Origin: Podocnemis expansa
Lineage: Eukaryota > Chordata > Testudines > Podocnemididae
Assembly: GCA_007922195.1 (NCBI GenBank)
Contig: ML681992.1
Coordinates: 38,918,831 to 38,982,830 of the forward strand
Direction: 5' to 3'
Length of the DNA stretch: 64,000 nucleotides
In this document: positions 1 through 10,962 of the stretch, in pieces
Layout of the letters: every line of letters starts with the position of its first letter
Position numbering within the stretch: the stretch's first letter is position 1
Program-made: the position numbers and the translations under genes
Notes under the pieces: generated by a model
What the model was told of the DNA's origin: nothing
Databases searched by the model: none
What the model saw: the letters and a program-made list of their open reading frames with translations, nothing else

Positions 1-504
1 CCCAGGGGGAGTCTCCTCCGTACCGGGGTCAGCGTGTTGCGGTTGGGACCCCGCTGACCCTGCCGTCTGCAGGTCTGGCTACCTCTAGGGCCCTGGGCTG
101 GGACACAGTGGAGCAGGGCGGGCCTGTGTCCCCCCTCCTCCTCTCCCCCCTCATCGAGACGACAACCCCATTTCGCCCTCTGACCTCGTTGATCCCCTAC
201 CAGACCTGACTCAGCGACTGGACACCCCTGTAAGGGTCCTGGGGCCTGGCGGGAACTGCTGTGCCCGGCCCCAGGACTACTGGGTGCACCCCCTTCTGGG
301 GGTCAAATGAACTGCTTGCCCCTCCCCTCTGGGGCCGGGCAGATAGGTCTCGCTGACTTGAGCAAAGAACTCCCCACATTGCCCACCGGGAGCGCCCTCC
401 TGGTGGGACGAACGGTACGCTCGTTTACAGACTCTCCCAGACACTTTTGTAGTATACAATATATGCTGAGTTGCTTTGGCTCATTCTCATTTGGCTTTGC
501 TGTC
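1..504. other. GC-rich unidentified stretch and intron relic
   Basis: The first 440 bases or so are much richer in G and C than the flanking DNA and look like a repeat or retroelement fragment, but I recognise no domain or terminus. The short open frames here are not convincing. From about 450 the sequence becomes AT-rich and runs into the relic of MMP exon 5, so it probably includes the end of the old intron 4. Exons 1-4 of that pseudogene would lie to the left of the window if they still exist. Confidence 0.4.
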
Positions 505-607
505 TTTAATTTATTTGCAGTTGCTGACCATGAGACTGGCCATGCTTTAGAATTAGAACACTCCTGAAGCTCTAGTGTACCTTCTTTACACATACACCAG
601 AACTAGC

Positions 608-797
608 AGGAGAGCCCCAGCTCTTTTTCCAGGCCAGGGGCGCAAGCACTAGGATTTGGGGCTTGCATACTTTAAGCACACTGCCACTGCAGCCACCACC
701 ACAGCCACCACCACAGCAGACTTGGGGCTCTGGCACCATGACTTGGGGCTCAAGCCCTGTAAGCCTGGTGCCAGCAATGCCCCTGGAACCTAGGGAC
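608..797. repeat. GC-rich insert in MMP pseudoexon 5
   Basis: A block of about 190 bases separates the two parts of pseudoexon 5. It contains a CAG/CCA-type trinucleotide tract near 686-718 and repeated 'ttggggct' words. It has no MMP similarity, so it was inserted or expanded after the gene decayed. I could not fix a target duplication with confidence. Confidence 0.55.
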
Positions 798-854
798 TTT
801 GTTCTTTTTGAAGACAATGGGGAAGGAATCCAAGATCTTTATGGTACTATGGGA

Positions 855-987
855 AAGTTAACTTGGATTTTCTCCCACAAAAGTTCATTCCATAAATACA
901 TTTGTTAGTCTTTAAAAGTGTCATGGGACTCCTTGTTTGTTTCGCTGAACTAGACTAACCTGGCTACCCCTTTGGAACTTGCCTTTT
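855..987 (+). mobile_element. Penelope-like element 3'-terminal fragment
   Basis: Degenerate copy of the dispersed tail that runs from the 'ttctccca..aaag' hairpin through 'tttgttagtcttta' to 'ggctacccctttgg'. It lies just 3' of MMP pseudoexon 5. Orientation is that of the PLE reading frame at 30145-30870. Confidence 0.7.
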
Positions 988-1557
988 TGAAGAAGCTCCA
1001 GTGGCTTTAACAGTTTCTGCCATGTCTACTCACCAACATCATTCCAAACAGTTTCCCTGTGGCACTTTCACCTCCTCACCAATCGTATTTACCAGTAGAT
1101 GGTCTTTAGCACAGAAATGAAAAAGAAGCACAGTGCCTGCTGGGCAGCTGGTAATGGCTGAGTGAAAAATGTCACATCTCAATATTTGCAGGTCCAGAAA
1201 AAAGAAGAGAAAGTCATCTTTAAGGATATTTAAGAAATGCTGAAGAATTCATCCCTACTGTTTACATTTCATTCCACAGTTATCCTTTTAGTTATTTTTA
1301 AGGCAACAAAACAGGAGACATTGAACACATTCTGCTGAGGAACCATGTGATAGAACAAAGCCTTTGAAACTTTATCCCCAAATTCTGAATTAGTGTTCAT
1401 CACAGGCTAACATTATTCCACCTATGAATCTCGTAGTAAAGTATGAGGGAGCAAAGGATAAATGATATTATGAAAGTGAATTCAGGGCACTTTTTTGTTG
1501 AATGTAAAAAGAGTGGGGAGGAAAAATAAAGGAAAGGTATAAACTTCCATCATTGAT
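988..1557. other. intron remnant of the MMP pseudogene
   Basis: Apart from the exon 6 relic at 1192-1228, I see no gene or repeat here. The bases after the relic include an A-rich stretch and read like ordinary decayed intron. Confidence 0.4.
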
Positions 1558-2039
1558 GTAGAATCTCCATCATTTGAATTTTTTAAGAGCAGGTTAGACA
1601 AATACCTGCCACGGATGGTCTAGACTCTAGATCAGGGGTCTCAAACTCAAATCACTCGAGGGCCGCACCACTGAAACCTTCCCATACAATGAGGAGGACG
1701 TACAGTGAAAAGTAATATAGTATGCTAATAAAAGTTAATTTATTAACTTTTTTGAAACTGTAACATGAAGTCTTTCCAAAGCCAAAACACACATTTCCTT
1801 TTAGAATTACTTCCATTCGAGATGGCAAAATCATCAAAAAGACAAAGAGTAAACAAACACACTTAAAATTTTAATATTATAAATCAGTGATTCCCAATTT
1901 CTTTTGGTGTGAGGGCAAAAAATATACTTTTTAAAAACCCTGAAGGACCACAGGTTGGTCAGAGCCCTCCACAGGACTGTAAATAAGCAGCCCCATGCCT
2001 GGCCCTGGGGGCAGCGCTGGAACCAGTGGTGGGGAAAAC

Positions 2040-2335
2040 ACCCTCCCCACCACCTGCTCAAATTTGGCCACGCTGGGGTTGGCAGAGGGGGCACCACTCC
2101 TCGTCCATGTGAATTTAGCTGTGCTGGGGTTGGCAGAGGGGGAACACCGCCTGCCCACCCAAATTTAGCTGCTCTGGGGTTGTCAGAAGGGGAAACAACC
2201 CCCACCCACCTGCCCACTTGAATTTGGCTGAGTGCGGCCAGCAGAGGAGAAAACAGCCCCTGCCTGCCAGAATTTAGCAGCACTGGGGCGGGTGGAAGAA
2301 AAAACACTACCCCACCCTCCTTGGGGGAAACACCT
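2040..2335. repeat. ~45-60 bp GC-rich tandem repeat inside the hAT
   Basis: About five diverged units, each with a core 'aatttagct..ctggggttggcaga' followed by a C/A-rich arm. The same array occurs in reverse orientation at about 39895-40165 in the second hAT copy, so it belongs to the transposon. Open frames reading through it are by-products of the repeat. Confidence 0.75.
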
Positions 2336-2416
2336 CCTGCCTGTGCTGGACCAGCAGCGGGGAAAGCCCTGGGGCCATGCTGTGGCTAGTGGTGGGGCTT
2401 TCTGGTGCTCACCCAG

Positions 2417-3614
2417 CAGAGGCAGCTTTAGGCAATTGGGGACCCTAGGTGAAGGCCCATTGTGGGGCCCCCTAAAGGGCCCACTTCGGCCCCCATTGCT
2501 ATCCTCCCCCAGCCTCAGTCCGCCCTGCACCCCTAATCACCCCACACCAGCCCCCAGACCTCCCTGTTTGTTTTGCTGAACTGAACTAATATGTCTTTCC
2601 TTTTGGACCTTGTAAATTATTCTTGGGTATGATAGTTTTAAAGATCTTCCCATCATGAAGCTTGTAACTTGATCATCTTTCACTTAACATAAATGAGCTA
2701 ATGCTAAACTACAAACTTAAAATGAACATTTCAAAAATTTTTTAAAAGTATGAGCATTAATTAATAAATAAAAAGTAGTAACATTAATGACAGCTCAAAA
2801 ATAACAAATACATCATTTAAAATTTTGACAGTCAAATCTTACAAATTTTTCATATAGGCTTAGGTTTATGTGAACTAGACATTTAATACAAATAAGTATA
2901 ATTAGTAAAAGTAAATAAAGAGAAGGTTTCTAATGTGTAACTATAAACGAAAAACACCAAATGTCAATGAAATTCTCTGAAATACTCAAGTTTATAAGAC
3001 TCTGGCCCCCTCAAAAATATTAAATAGTTAAGTACAGAAGAAACTAAAAAATTACTTACCAAAAGAAAGACATACAGCACAGACATCACACACAGCTGTA
3101 ATTATTGCCTAAGGGCAGCACTGTATTTATATGTATCAGGACTTACCTGGTAACCTGAGCTAACCGAAGCCAAAGTAAAAATTGTCACAAAGTCAAAGGA
3201 AAAGGCAAAAGAGAAGGTAAAAAAAAGAAAGGAAAACGCAACATTTCACAAAATTAAAAAATGGCAGAATCAATGGCCACACCGAGGAATTCAAAATTGA
3301 GGCAACTGGAAAAGTTCCTGCTATTGTGCTGTCTATTGCTTGCTCCTGCTTTTTTAGCATGTCAATGTGAAGGTGATGGGCAGAGAATGGTGAAATCTGC
3401 AATACAAACAAAGCACAGATCCTAATGATAGCTTGCCTTGATGAGCCAAGAGTGAAAAGTGCTCAGGCTTCCAGCCCTGCTAGCTCTTCTAGATGGGAAC
3501 AATTTCTATATTTTTCTGTATTTTCATTTCTGCCCACCAAATTGAGGAGGGGGGCGCCTTATGGCTTGGGGCCCTAGGCGGCTGCCTGCTTCACCTGCCC
3601 AAAAGCTGCCACTG
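2417..3614. mobile_element. second hAT element nested in the first
   Basis: Termini CAGAGGCAGCTTTAGGCA (2417) and the complement of CAGTGGCAGCTTTTGGGCA (3614) are inverted repeats. The flanks are tcacccag (2409-2416) and tcccccag (3615-3622), a 7/8 target duplication. The sister hAT copy at 39474-40902 has the uninterrupted site with a single tcccccag, which confirms the insertion. The interior is AT-rich, holds a short PLE-tail fragment (2562-2610) and has no transposase frame that I can see. Confidence 0.87.
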
Positions 3615-5662
3615 TCCCCCAGAATGGAGCTCCCTGTGAACCCTACCCACAGGCTCAGGCCACCCTCCTTGAAGCCCCCCCCCCCCCCGAGCCTTCTCGG
3701 GACAGCTCAGCCTGCTTCAGCTGCTGCACGTGAATAGGGCAGTTCCTGATGTGGATAGGGCAATCAGATGCTGCATGTGAATAGGGCAGGTCCCAGGCAG
3801 CAGTTCAGCTCCTCCCTGTCAGTGGAGGCAGCTCTGTGGGCCGCATGCGGCCCATGGGCTGTGTGTTTGAGACCCCTATTCTAGATGGTACTTGGTCCTG
3901 CCATGAGTGCAGGGGACTGGACTCAATGACCCCTCATGATCCCTTACAATTCAATGATTCTATGATCCTACATAAGTCTCTTCTTAATCTATTTTGGAAA
4001 CTTCTTCATATTGAAAGAGGCGAGTTTTAGATTTTTACTAAGACCATTTGAAGACTTGGCACCATGTGAAGGTAGCTGGCCAAGAAAAGTTCATGGCTGT
4101 AGTGCCTGGATTTTGCTGCAGTCATCCCCATTTGTGGAATACAACACACTGTGCAAGTCCTGCATTTGGTTTGGGAAGGGACAGAGTCATGTGCAATCCT
4201 AACAGGGTTCTTTCAGTTCCTCAGATTCTGCAGTAGTGTGTATAATATAAAATCTTAGATGGAATAGAAAAATGGATGGGTTCCTCTTGATGCTCACCTC
4301 TGCTTTTTTATAAAAAAAAAATTTCCTACTGATTTGTTATCATTACATTTTTCTTGTGTTTTTCCTTTCATCAATACTTCATGCAGGAAAGAAATTTTGG
4401 ACTCTAAAAGGATATGTCATAGTTAATGGTTACCCCCAAGAAACTTCATAAACTTGAATTTTCAAGAACTCTCCAAAATACAGATGATGTATTTCATGTT
4501 ACAAAGAGAGGAAAGACAAAATTTTTTGAAGGAGACAAGTGCTGGAGGTATAGTATTGGTGGGAGATAAAGAAGTTGGCTGATTCACTTGTGTAGTCAAT
4601 TCATTCCTAATATTTGGGTTCAGCAGGGTTAATGCTGGCTCAATATTTAATAACTTTATTTTAGAGTTTGTGGAAGGCATAGAATCCATAGCCTGGGAGA
4701 TGGAAGTCCTCAGTTTAGTCACAGAATGGATATAGCACTGGCATTAGATATACAAGCTTCTTCTTTCCTTCCTACTAATATGTCTCAACCCTGAGCTGTT
4801 CCAATTTAAAAGAAATGTTGAATCACTATAAATTAAATAATCTGTTACAATTTTTTTCCTAAGGGTTTATTTTTATTACAGCTGTGATAAACAACATCAT
4901 TCTATGGAAAATGGTTATCCAAAACTAATAGAGGAAGATTTCCCAGGGATTTAAAATAAAATTTACGCAGCATATCAAGAAAATGATACATTTTCATGCT
5001 AGAAAACCACTTTGCTATAATAGTTCAGTGTGTCCATAGGCTATTGGTGTATTTAAACACAGAAGTTAGCATATTAATACAATACTCCAGAAGTTAGTAT
5101 GTTAAAACACAGCAAGAGCTAATGATGTAATTTCATATTAGTGCTACCAACAGTCTTGAAATACATATTTTGTATTAATCTAAATATTAGGATTCTTTAA
5201 AATAGAAATGTAATGTCTCAGAAATCTCAGAAACAAATACAGAAAATTAAGTTTTCCATTAATATTGTATCCACTGACTTTTCCTTCTTTTTTCTTTTTT
5301 CAAATTTATCAGCCCAACCAATTCTTTCACATTTTGAAGAAGGGTGAGCTGAAGCTGTCTGCACCACTGGTGGTTGTTTTCAAATATTGTGATAGCCATA
5401 GAGATCATCTGATATTTTGTAGCAACATTGTTCAAAGTACTAGTGATAAACCTAGTGGAATGAAACAAGAAAAATATTTCTACCATCTTAAAGAATAAAT
5501 AATATGATCGCTGCAATGATTCTTAAACTCGCTTTCTTCTTCTTGTAGGTTTCACTTATCTCTTCCATGGACCAACGCAATTTGACTATAGCATCTACCA
5601 TAAGCATGTTCTTCACATTTTGAGTGCAAATCTCAATCAGTAGGGACAACAAGTGAGTTGGC

Positions 5663-5724
5663 CCTATGAGTTCTAGTACTTAATGACAAATTATTGGTCC
5701 TATGAGTTCTAGTACTTAATGACA
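5663..5724. repeat. short tandem duplication
   Basis: The word 'cctatgagttctagtact' plus following bases occurs twice, about 36 bp apart, 20 bp after the stop of MMP pseudoexon 10. It is a simple local duplication. Confidence 0.8.
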
Positions 5725-5839
5725 GAGTCAACATGCAGAGTGATTAACATTAAAAATTCAACAATTGCCAAGACATACCATGTAGTTAGCAAAATATACT
5801 TACTGGTAAAGCAAAATGAAAACTTAGTAGCTCTGATAC

Positions 5840-6298
5840 TAGAATGGGACAAGAATTTTTTGATGAGCTGTTTTCCTATTTAAAAAATGTCAATTTGTCA
5901 AAAGCAAAACAATTTGCGGGGAAGATCAGATTTGATGAATTTTTAATAAAAAGTTTATGGAAAAAAATTCCAAATTTGCCAAAATGGTCTGCTTTGACAT
6001 TTTCAAAATGAAAAACTCTGGTTTCCCAGCTCAGAACAACTTCTTGTGTTGAATGTGAACTAATTAGAGTTAAAAAAAAAAAAAATGTACAAAATTTTAA
6101 AATTAGCCAAACTAAAAATGAAACATTTGAAATTATTGAAACAAAACATTTCAATTGATCCAGACTGATATATTTTTTATTGTCTATGTGCAAAAATTGA
6201 GACTTAATTTTTGTCCTGTTTGAGAAGGAAAACATTTTTCCAGATCTCAGCTGTTTTCCAGGGACAGGAAATGGTTTTCCTGTCCAGCTCTATCAGAT
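5840..6298. mobile_element. possible AT-rich MITE-like element
   Basis: An AT-rich block with many 'gaaatttt/aaaattt' words. It starts near 'gagctgttttcc' and ends with a small hairpin (gacaggaaa..tttcctgtc, about 6262-6289) and 'cagctgttttcc'. The words resemble an AT-rich block in MMP13 intron 9 (23190-23560). Terminal repeats are weak, so this is tentative. Confidence 0.35.
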
Positions 6299-6329
6299 AC
6301 TATTGTTTGGCAACTGTCTACAAATGGAA

Positions 6330-6615
6330 TGAGGCCGGAGGGAGTAGATCAGGACCTTGACATCGGAGTCTGGAGCTCTAATTCCAACTTTCCTTGGCCC
6401 TGATTCTGCAGGTGGATTTCCAAGAGTGGATGGACCTCCCTGAAATGACAAGGCATAGCAGTCTGCCTGTATAGTTGCAGAAGGTGTGCCCTTGTGTGTG
6501 ACTTTGGGCAGGTGACTAACTTTACTTGACTGCAAAATGGGCCTTTTAATACTTTCCTACCTCACAGGAATGTTATGAAGCAAAGGGTTACTAAATGTGA
6601 TGAGCCAGACGTAAG
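6330..6615 (+). mobile_element. MIR-like SINE
   Basis: Contains the MIR order of words: 'gtgactttgggcaggtgact' (near 6497), then 'tgcaaaatggg', then 'cctacctcacaggaatgtt'. This is the core and 3' half of an old, diverged MIR. Confidence 0.7.
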
Positions 6616-7119
6616 CATTAGAGATGATGCTATTTTAGGTTTAACTTTCTCTAGCAGAGGTTGACCAACCGGTCTATTCTCTTTTATTTGTTTTTCTAAA
6701 GTTCAGTCTGTCAGCTTAGGGTCACAGAAAAAAAAATGAAGAAATATGCCTTAGACTACTATTTTGGGGACTGCATGTTTGGAATAAATCAATTATGCTA
6801 TAGTTTCAATATTTTTTTTAAAAAAAACTTGTTTTGAAACTATTTTCTTGGCACAGTCCTTGTTTTTGAATGATTAGCACTTCATAGTTTGTTTGGGACT
6901 TTATTTAGCTCACCACTTCTCTTCCTCTCTGTCTGTCTGTGGAAAAAAAAAATTTCATAGTAACACCTCTTACCACTCAGCTACCTGAGAAAATTACCAT
7001 CAATCTCACTTACCTTACACATGACCCCAAATATGAGAATTGCAGATATGGTGTTATGCATGTTATTAGCATATTGTTCAGCAGTTTGGCAGACATGCAC
7101 ACATGTGAAATCATTGCAG
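6616..7119. other. no gene seen
   Basis: Ordinary AT-rich intergenic DNA with short A and T runs and a 'ctgtctgtctgt' microsatellite near 6929. I see no exon or clear repeat. Confidence 0.4.
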
Positions 7120-7275
7120 TGCAGGACTGGAAAGGGGCTCAGTAGGCATATAGTTCAGTCCTCTGCCCAGAAGGTAGCGCTAAGTCATAACTAGACCATT
7201 CTTGACACATGTTCAACTATGTAACAGTTTGTGCTGATATCTTTGCACCCGTTGGAATTTACCTCTGTACAAAGG
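7120..7275 (-). mobile_element. CR1 3'-end relic
   Basis: Reads in the complement as a CR1 3' region. On + it shows 'aggactggaaaggggctcag', 'cagtcctctgccc' and 'ctagaccattcttgacacat', which match the reversed CR1 terminal region at 28629-28800 with many changes. Confidence 0.6.
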
Positions 7276-7494
7276 ACAGCACAAGGCTGTCAATGCCCAA
7301 TTTTCCTTTTATGTTTTAACCATCTACATAGGATGTTTTTAACATTAGTAGTGGTGCCATCTGTTGTCATCTGAGCCTATGAGGAAAGCATTTTATATTT
7401 CGCACTGTTGGGTATTGTTAGAAGGCTTTGGCATAACTAAATAATTGCCTGCTTGAAACACCAGCTAACAACAACATGCTTTGCTACTGTTTAA

Positions 7495-7645
7495 GAGTAA
7501 GGAACTGGACTGGGACTTAGGAGATCTGATTTTAATTCCCAGGGAGCTCTGTCATGGTATTTCTGTCTCATTTTAAGTCACGTGATCTCTCAGTGAATCA
7601 CTTCCATATCCTCAAAGCCTTTGTCTACCTTTATTTATTTAGATG
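7495..7645 (+). mobile_element. MIR-like SINE relic
   Basis: Words in MIR order: 'gggacttaggagatctgattttaattcccag', 'tctgtc', then a weak 'aagtcacgtgatctctcag'. Old and diverged. Confidence 0.5.
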
Positions 7646-8379
7646 GTGCGTCATTGGTGCTTCCCCATTAATGTCTTGTGAGAGAGGACTGCGCTTCTGT
7701 TGTGGCCTCCAGCCACTAGTGTAATAGAAATAATGATAGTAATAAAATTCATGCCTACATTCCTTCCATGTCCAAAATTCCCTAATGAAAACTGGGTGTG
7801 CATGGAACCCTGGATTCAGCCTATTACCTGCATGCAGGATGGTTGTAATAAATGATAACTCATGACTCAACTTCTGTATTCATGTTCTGAGAACTTTTAA
7901 AAATGTTTGTAACAAAATAATTACATGCTGAAACATTAAAGATAGTCTCTCAGTTTATTCCTTTTCTCTGGTGTATGTCTTTCTACCCTCATACAAAGAC
8001 CCTCCCCCCCCCCCAAATACTGAGGTTTCTTTTCATTTGTGGACATTGCCTCTAAATAGAAACAAATCAGCATTTCTTATGCAGAAATTTCTGTTGGTTG
8101 AATTTTTTCTATTTTCTTTCAAACTTTAACTCCCCTTTTCCAATTTTTCTTCTATATTTAACTTTATACCTTTTGATACAAAACTGAATAGGTTAAAGTG
8201 TTTGCTAGAGAAAAATCATGCCCATGGTAATATTTTTCTTCATATAAAAAGTCTTTGTATTTGGCCCATGAGGTCTCAGAACAATTATTGAAAAGGCATT
8301 AAAACTGCAACTTTAGAAGAGGGCTTTTCTCACGTACTTCAAAGACTGAGTATAATTGCTTTAAAACAGTATTTAAATC

Positions 8380-8545
8380 ATGGAAACCTTGTGTGGAAGA
8401 GGACCTTTTGGCTATCTAGTTCACTCTCCTGCTAACACTGGCAGTCCTTGGCAGTGTATTTACTAGTCTTTTGACTAATCTTACTGTAAATATCTGAAGT
8501 TCAGGGTCTCAGACCATTTCTTTGAGGGATGATGCTACAGTCTAA
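8380..8545 (-). mobile_element. old CR1 3'-end relic
   Basis: On + it reads 'atcatggaaaccttgtgtgg..aggacc', 'ctagttcactctcctgc' and 'ttgactaatcttactgtaaa', the reversed CR1 terminal order. Divergence is high. Confidence 0.45.
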
Positions 8546-10378
8546 CATTTTGACAAAGTTGATGGACTCAAAAGTGACTCAAGACTCCTTGTTTGTTTCA
8601 GCCTAACATTGTCACCATTTCTTAATTTTGACCTATTACAGGTTTATGCAGGTTCAGCAAGACTCCAGCTGGATTATCCTACTGTCTCAGTTCACACACC
8701 CAGCTATGGGGTTAGCCTCTTAGGACTGTTGTTGTCCTCAATGTGCTAGTAGAGGGTTGCCCTGTTAGGTGGCTCAGAAAGACTAGCAGATGCAGGGTGA
8801 TCAATGCCCACCCCCATTTTAAGCTTCCCTAGCTCCTCCTCCTTTGTTGCTCTACCTACTTTATACTGTGTCTTGATTGCCTTGACAAGGTTCAGCTGTG
8901 GCTGTCTGTCTCCAAGACTGACAGCTCTTGGAACTGAGCCTGAGCATGGCAGTTCTGTTTGTTTGCAGGGAGGGAAGCTCACCCCCCCCCGTCTAAGTTG
9001 TTAATGGGGCTTATATAGACCACTTTACATGCTCATTTGTCCCTAAATGATGACTCTTCCTTCTATATTTATAACCTTCTTATGTTTATAGGTAGTTAGC
9101 TACCCTTATCTTTAAACATCATTTAACCAAGCTTTACATAGTGTAATCACTCTGTGACCCTCCAAGGAATTTACCAGGGTCACTCTGTTGCACACCGCAG
9201 CCACTTAGAACTTTACTCTGCTGATGAGCACAGAAATTGTAGCCTCCTATTCTCAAAGTTCAGGCTCCTAACCAGTGCTCAATTTGTGCGAGGCAGCCCC
9301 AGCAGCTCCAAGCTGATTGATTTAGTCCCAGCACCTTTTTCATTACAAATTAAGCCCTGTTCCTACCATCTGAGCTTAAAAAAAGAGATGCCAGAACAGC
9401 AGTATGGAGGCTAAGACATACAATGGGTCACTTCTAATTACAACCTGTCTTGTGAAGGACAGTGCTAAACATACACTTTAGCTGTTCCTTTACATGCCCC
9501 CTGAGTTACAGGAAACTAATTTCAGAGCATCTGGGATTCACAGGAGTTTAAATTACTCCATGATACTAGCGCACAACTTTGAGACTGCTTATGACTCAGA
9601 TTTGCTGCTATTCCACACAGCAGTGACATTCAGAACTTCACAGCAACAGTTGGGATTGAGTTTAGCAAAGTATTACTTTGGAAGGTTATTTTGAACATGA
9701 CAAGACAGATCCCCAGCTGGGGTAAATTGTACTAGAGCTTCTGATGTCAGTGGAGCTATGACTAGCAATTCCAACTAAGGATCTGCCACCACCACTTAAC
9801 TCAGTTAAAACCAATACCTATGTCAGTAGCACAGTTATGGAGGAAAGGGAGTAGAAGATGTATAAATCATCATTTTGGATGGATTTCATGCCAGAATTGA
9901 GAATGTCATTATGTGTGATTTGCCTGTGCACTGAGTTGCTAGCTATTTGACATACAGCCTGAGTGGAAATGCAGCAACAACCTGAGATTCCTTACTGATA
10001 GAGTGGTAAAACTTGCTGAGATTCCTTACTGATAGACTGGTAAAAGTGCCCTTGATCAGGTAATATTGATTATCATATTTATTGCTCACTAACAGACCTA
10101 AGCAGCCTTGGCATAACTAAGTCAAAAGAGGACGGTGTTTGGGCCATAATGGAAAAGCCCCTTGCCCATCTTTAATGGTCTGGTGGATATTCTGGGATCT
10201 GTGTTTCAGGAAAAGGCCACTAAGCTTATTTATGCATGCCTTCCAACAGGAAATGTTCTCCAGGCCTCCAGACATGCAGATGCTATAGAACACATCTAGT
10301 TAAGTAGTATTCTGAGGAGACCTCTCGATTAGCTTTTGAAACTGCTTGCCCAATAAGTTTCTTTTCTTGATGTGTCTA
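8546..10378. other. no gene seen; one direct duplication
   Basis: No exon or clear transposon is recognised. Two near-identical 33-bp units beginning 'tgagattccttactgatag' lie in tandem at 9983-10047. A C run sits at 8981-8991. Confidence 0.45.
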
Positions 10379-10386
10379 GTCTATAG

Positions 10387-10962
10387 CAGCAGTTCTTAAC
10401 CATTGTGTCACAACAGAAAAGTATGTTGTGGCAAAGTGGTGAGTGTGTTGGGGGCTAGCAGCCTGCCTCTGAAAGCCACTGCAGCCATAGACCTGTGCCA
10501 GCAGCAGGAGGATGGTTGTGACACAGACAGGCTGCTCTGCTTATCTGTGTCTGTCTGGGAGCTGGGGCAGGGTATTTTTAAATTTTCTGCCCTGTGGCAC
10601 ACTGAGGCAGTGATCCAGGGCAGGAAATGTAAAAGTCCACATGGCCATGGGCCTGGCCAGGGTGTGGGCACCAGTGACTGGTGCCTGTGGGGCTGGCCCC
10701 TTTGGCTTGAGAGTGTGTGCTCCCAGACCGAGGTGTTGGGGGTTGTTTTTTTTTTTTTTGGGGGGGGGGGGAGAATTGGTAGCCAAGGTCATGGGGAGAT
10801 AGAATATGGAGGTGGGGCTGAGCTCAGGGCTAGAGAAAGAATTGGGGGCATGGGGCTGAGGCTGGACTGGGGCCAGGGAGACAATTGGAGTTGCAGGAGA
10901 GCCTTGGTGTGCCTTGTGTGGCTGTGAGGGTGTCATAATCCTACAAATGTTGAGAACCACTG
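10387..10962 (+). mobile_element. hAT (Charlie-like) non-autonomous element
   Basis: Terminal inverted repeats are CAGCAGTTCTTAACC at 10387 and GTTGAGAACCACTG ending at 10962, the well-known Charlie-type end. The 8-bp flanks are gtctatag (10379-10386) and gcctatag (10963-10970), 7/8 identical. The interior is GC-rich, with a T then G homopolymer pair at 10745-10772. A long open frame across it (10403-10927) has no recognisable domain. Confidence 0.88.

Larger units (their letters stand above)
1633..3878 (+). mobile_element. hAT-type DNA transposon, non-autonomous (outer copy)
   Basis: The ends are inverted repeats: CAGGGGTCTCAAACTC at 1633 and the complement of TAGGGGTCTCAAACAC at 3878. The flanks are 8-bp target duplications, ctctagat (1625-1632) and ttctagat (3879-3886), 7/8 identical. 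Length is 2246 bp, or about 1.05 kb without the nested element at 2417-3614. No transposase reading frame is visible. A second copy of the family lies in opposite orientation at 39474-40902 and shares the internal minisatellite. Confidence 0.88.
1558..3967 (+). mobile_element. CR1 LINE 3' end, split by a hAT insertion
   Basis: 1558-1632 matches the CR1 3' region also seen at 12787-12850 ('agcaggttagacaaa..cctg'). 3879-3967 continues it ('ggtacttggtcctgccatgag' region, then the typical 'attctatgat' end). The 2.2 kb between is a hAT element flanked by an 8-bp duplication of CR1 sequence. The CR1 copy is therefore older than the hAT, and it lies in the exon 6-8 gap of the MMP pseudogene. Confidence 0.85.
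505..5643 (+). pseudogene. decayed matrix metalloproteinase paralogue (exons 5, 6, 8, 9, 10)
   Basis: A secreted zinc endopeptidase gene of the MMP cluster, now inactive. Exon 5 (505-843) keeps the zinc motif as HETGHALELEH (529-561; family HExxHxxGxxH, so Gly became Glu), then a stop TGA (565). After a frame change it reads ALVYLLYTYT (569-598), then a ~190-bp insert, then FVLFEDNGEGIQDLYG (798-843). Exon 6 is a short relic ending VIFKD (1192-1228). No exon 7 was found. Exon 8 (4387-4547) aligns over its whole length with MMP13 exon 8 but has one extra C in the run near 4432-4436. Exon 9 (4882-4985) is 104 nt, as in MMP13, with an in-frame TAA at 4952 and donor GT changed to AT. Exon 10 (5549-5643) ends in TAG before the usual terminal Trp-Cys. 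Order and strand match MMP13 (16800). Which family member it was is uncertain; exons 8-10 look closest to MMP13. Transposons fill the exon 6-8 gap. Confidence 0.88.

Noticed and set aside
1955..2579. Overlapping open frames of 88-115 codons on both strands
   Set aside because: They are read-throughs of the hAT minisatellite, repeated in the second hAT copy at 39901-40365, and do not represent a gene.
1230..4386. Exon 7 of the MMP pseudogene
   Set aside because: I searched for an FFWR-type start and the following hemopexin words and found none. The interval is mostly CR1 and hAT DNA, so the exon is probably deleted.
10403..10927. 174-codon open frame
   Set aside because: Lies wholly inside the hAT MITE 10387-10962, crosses a T/G homopolymer and has no similarity I recognise.
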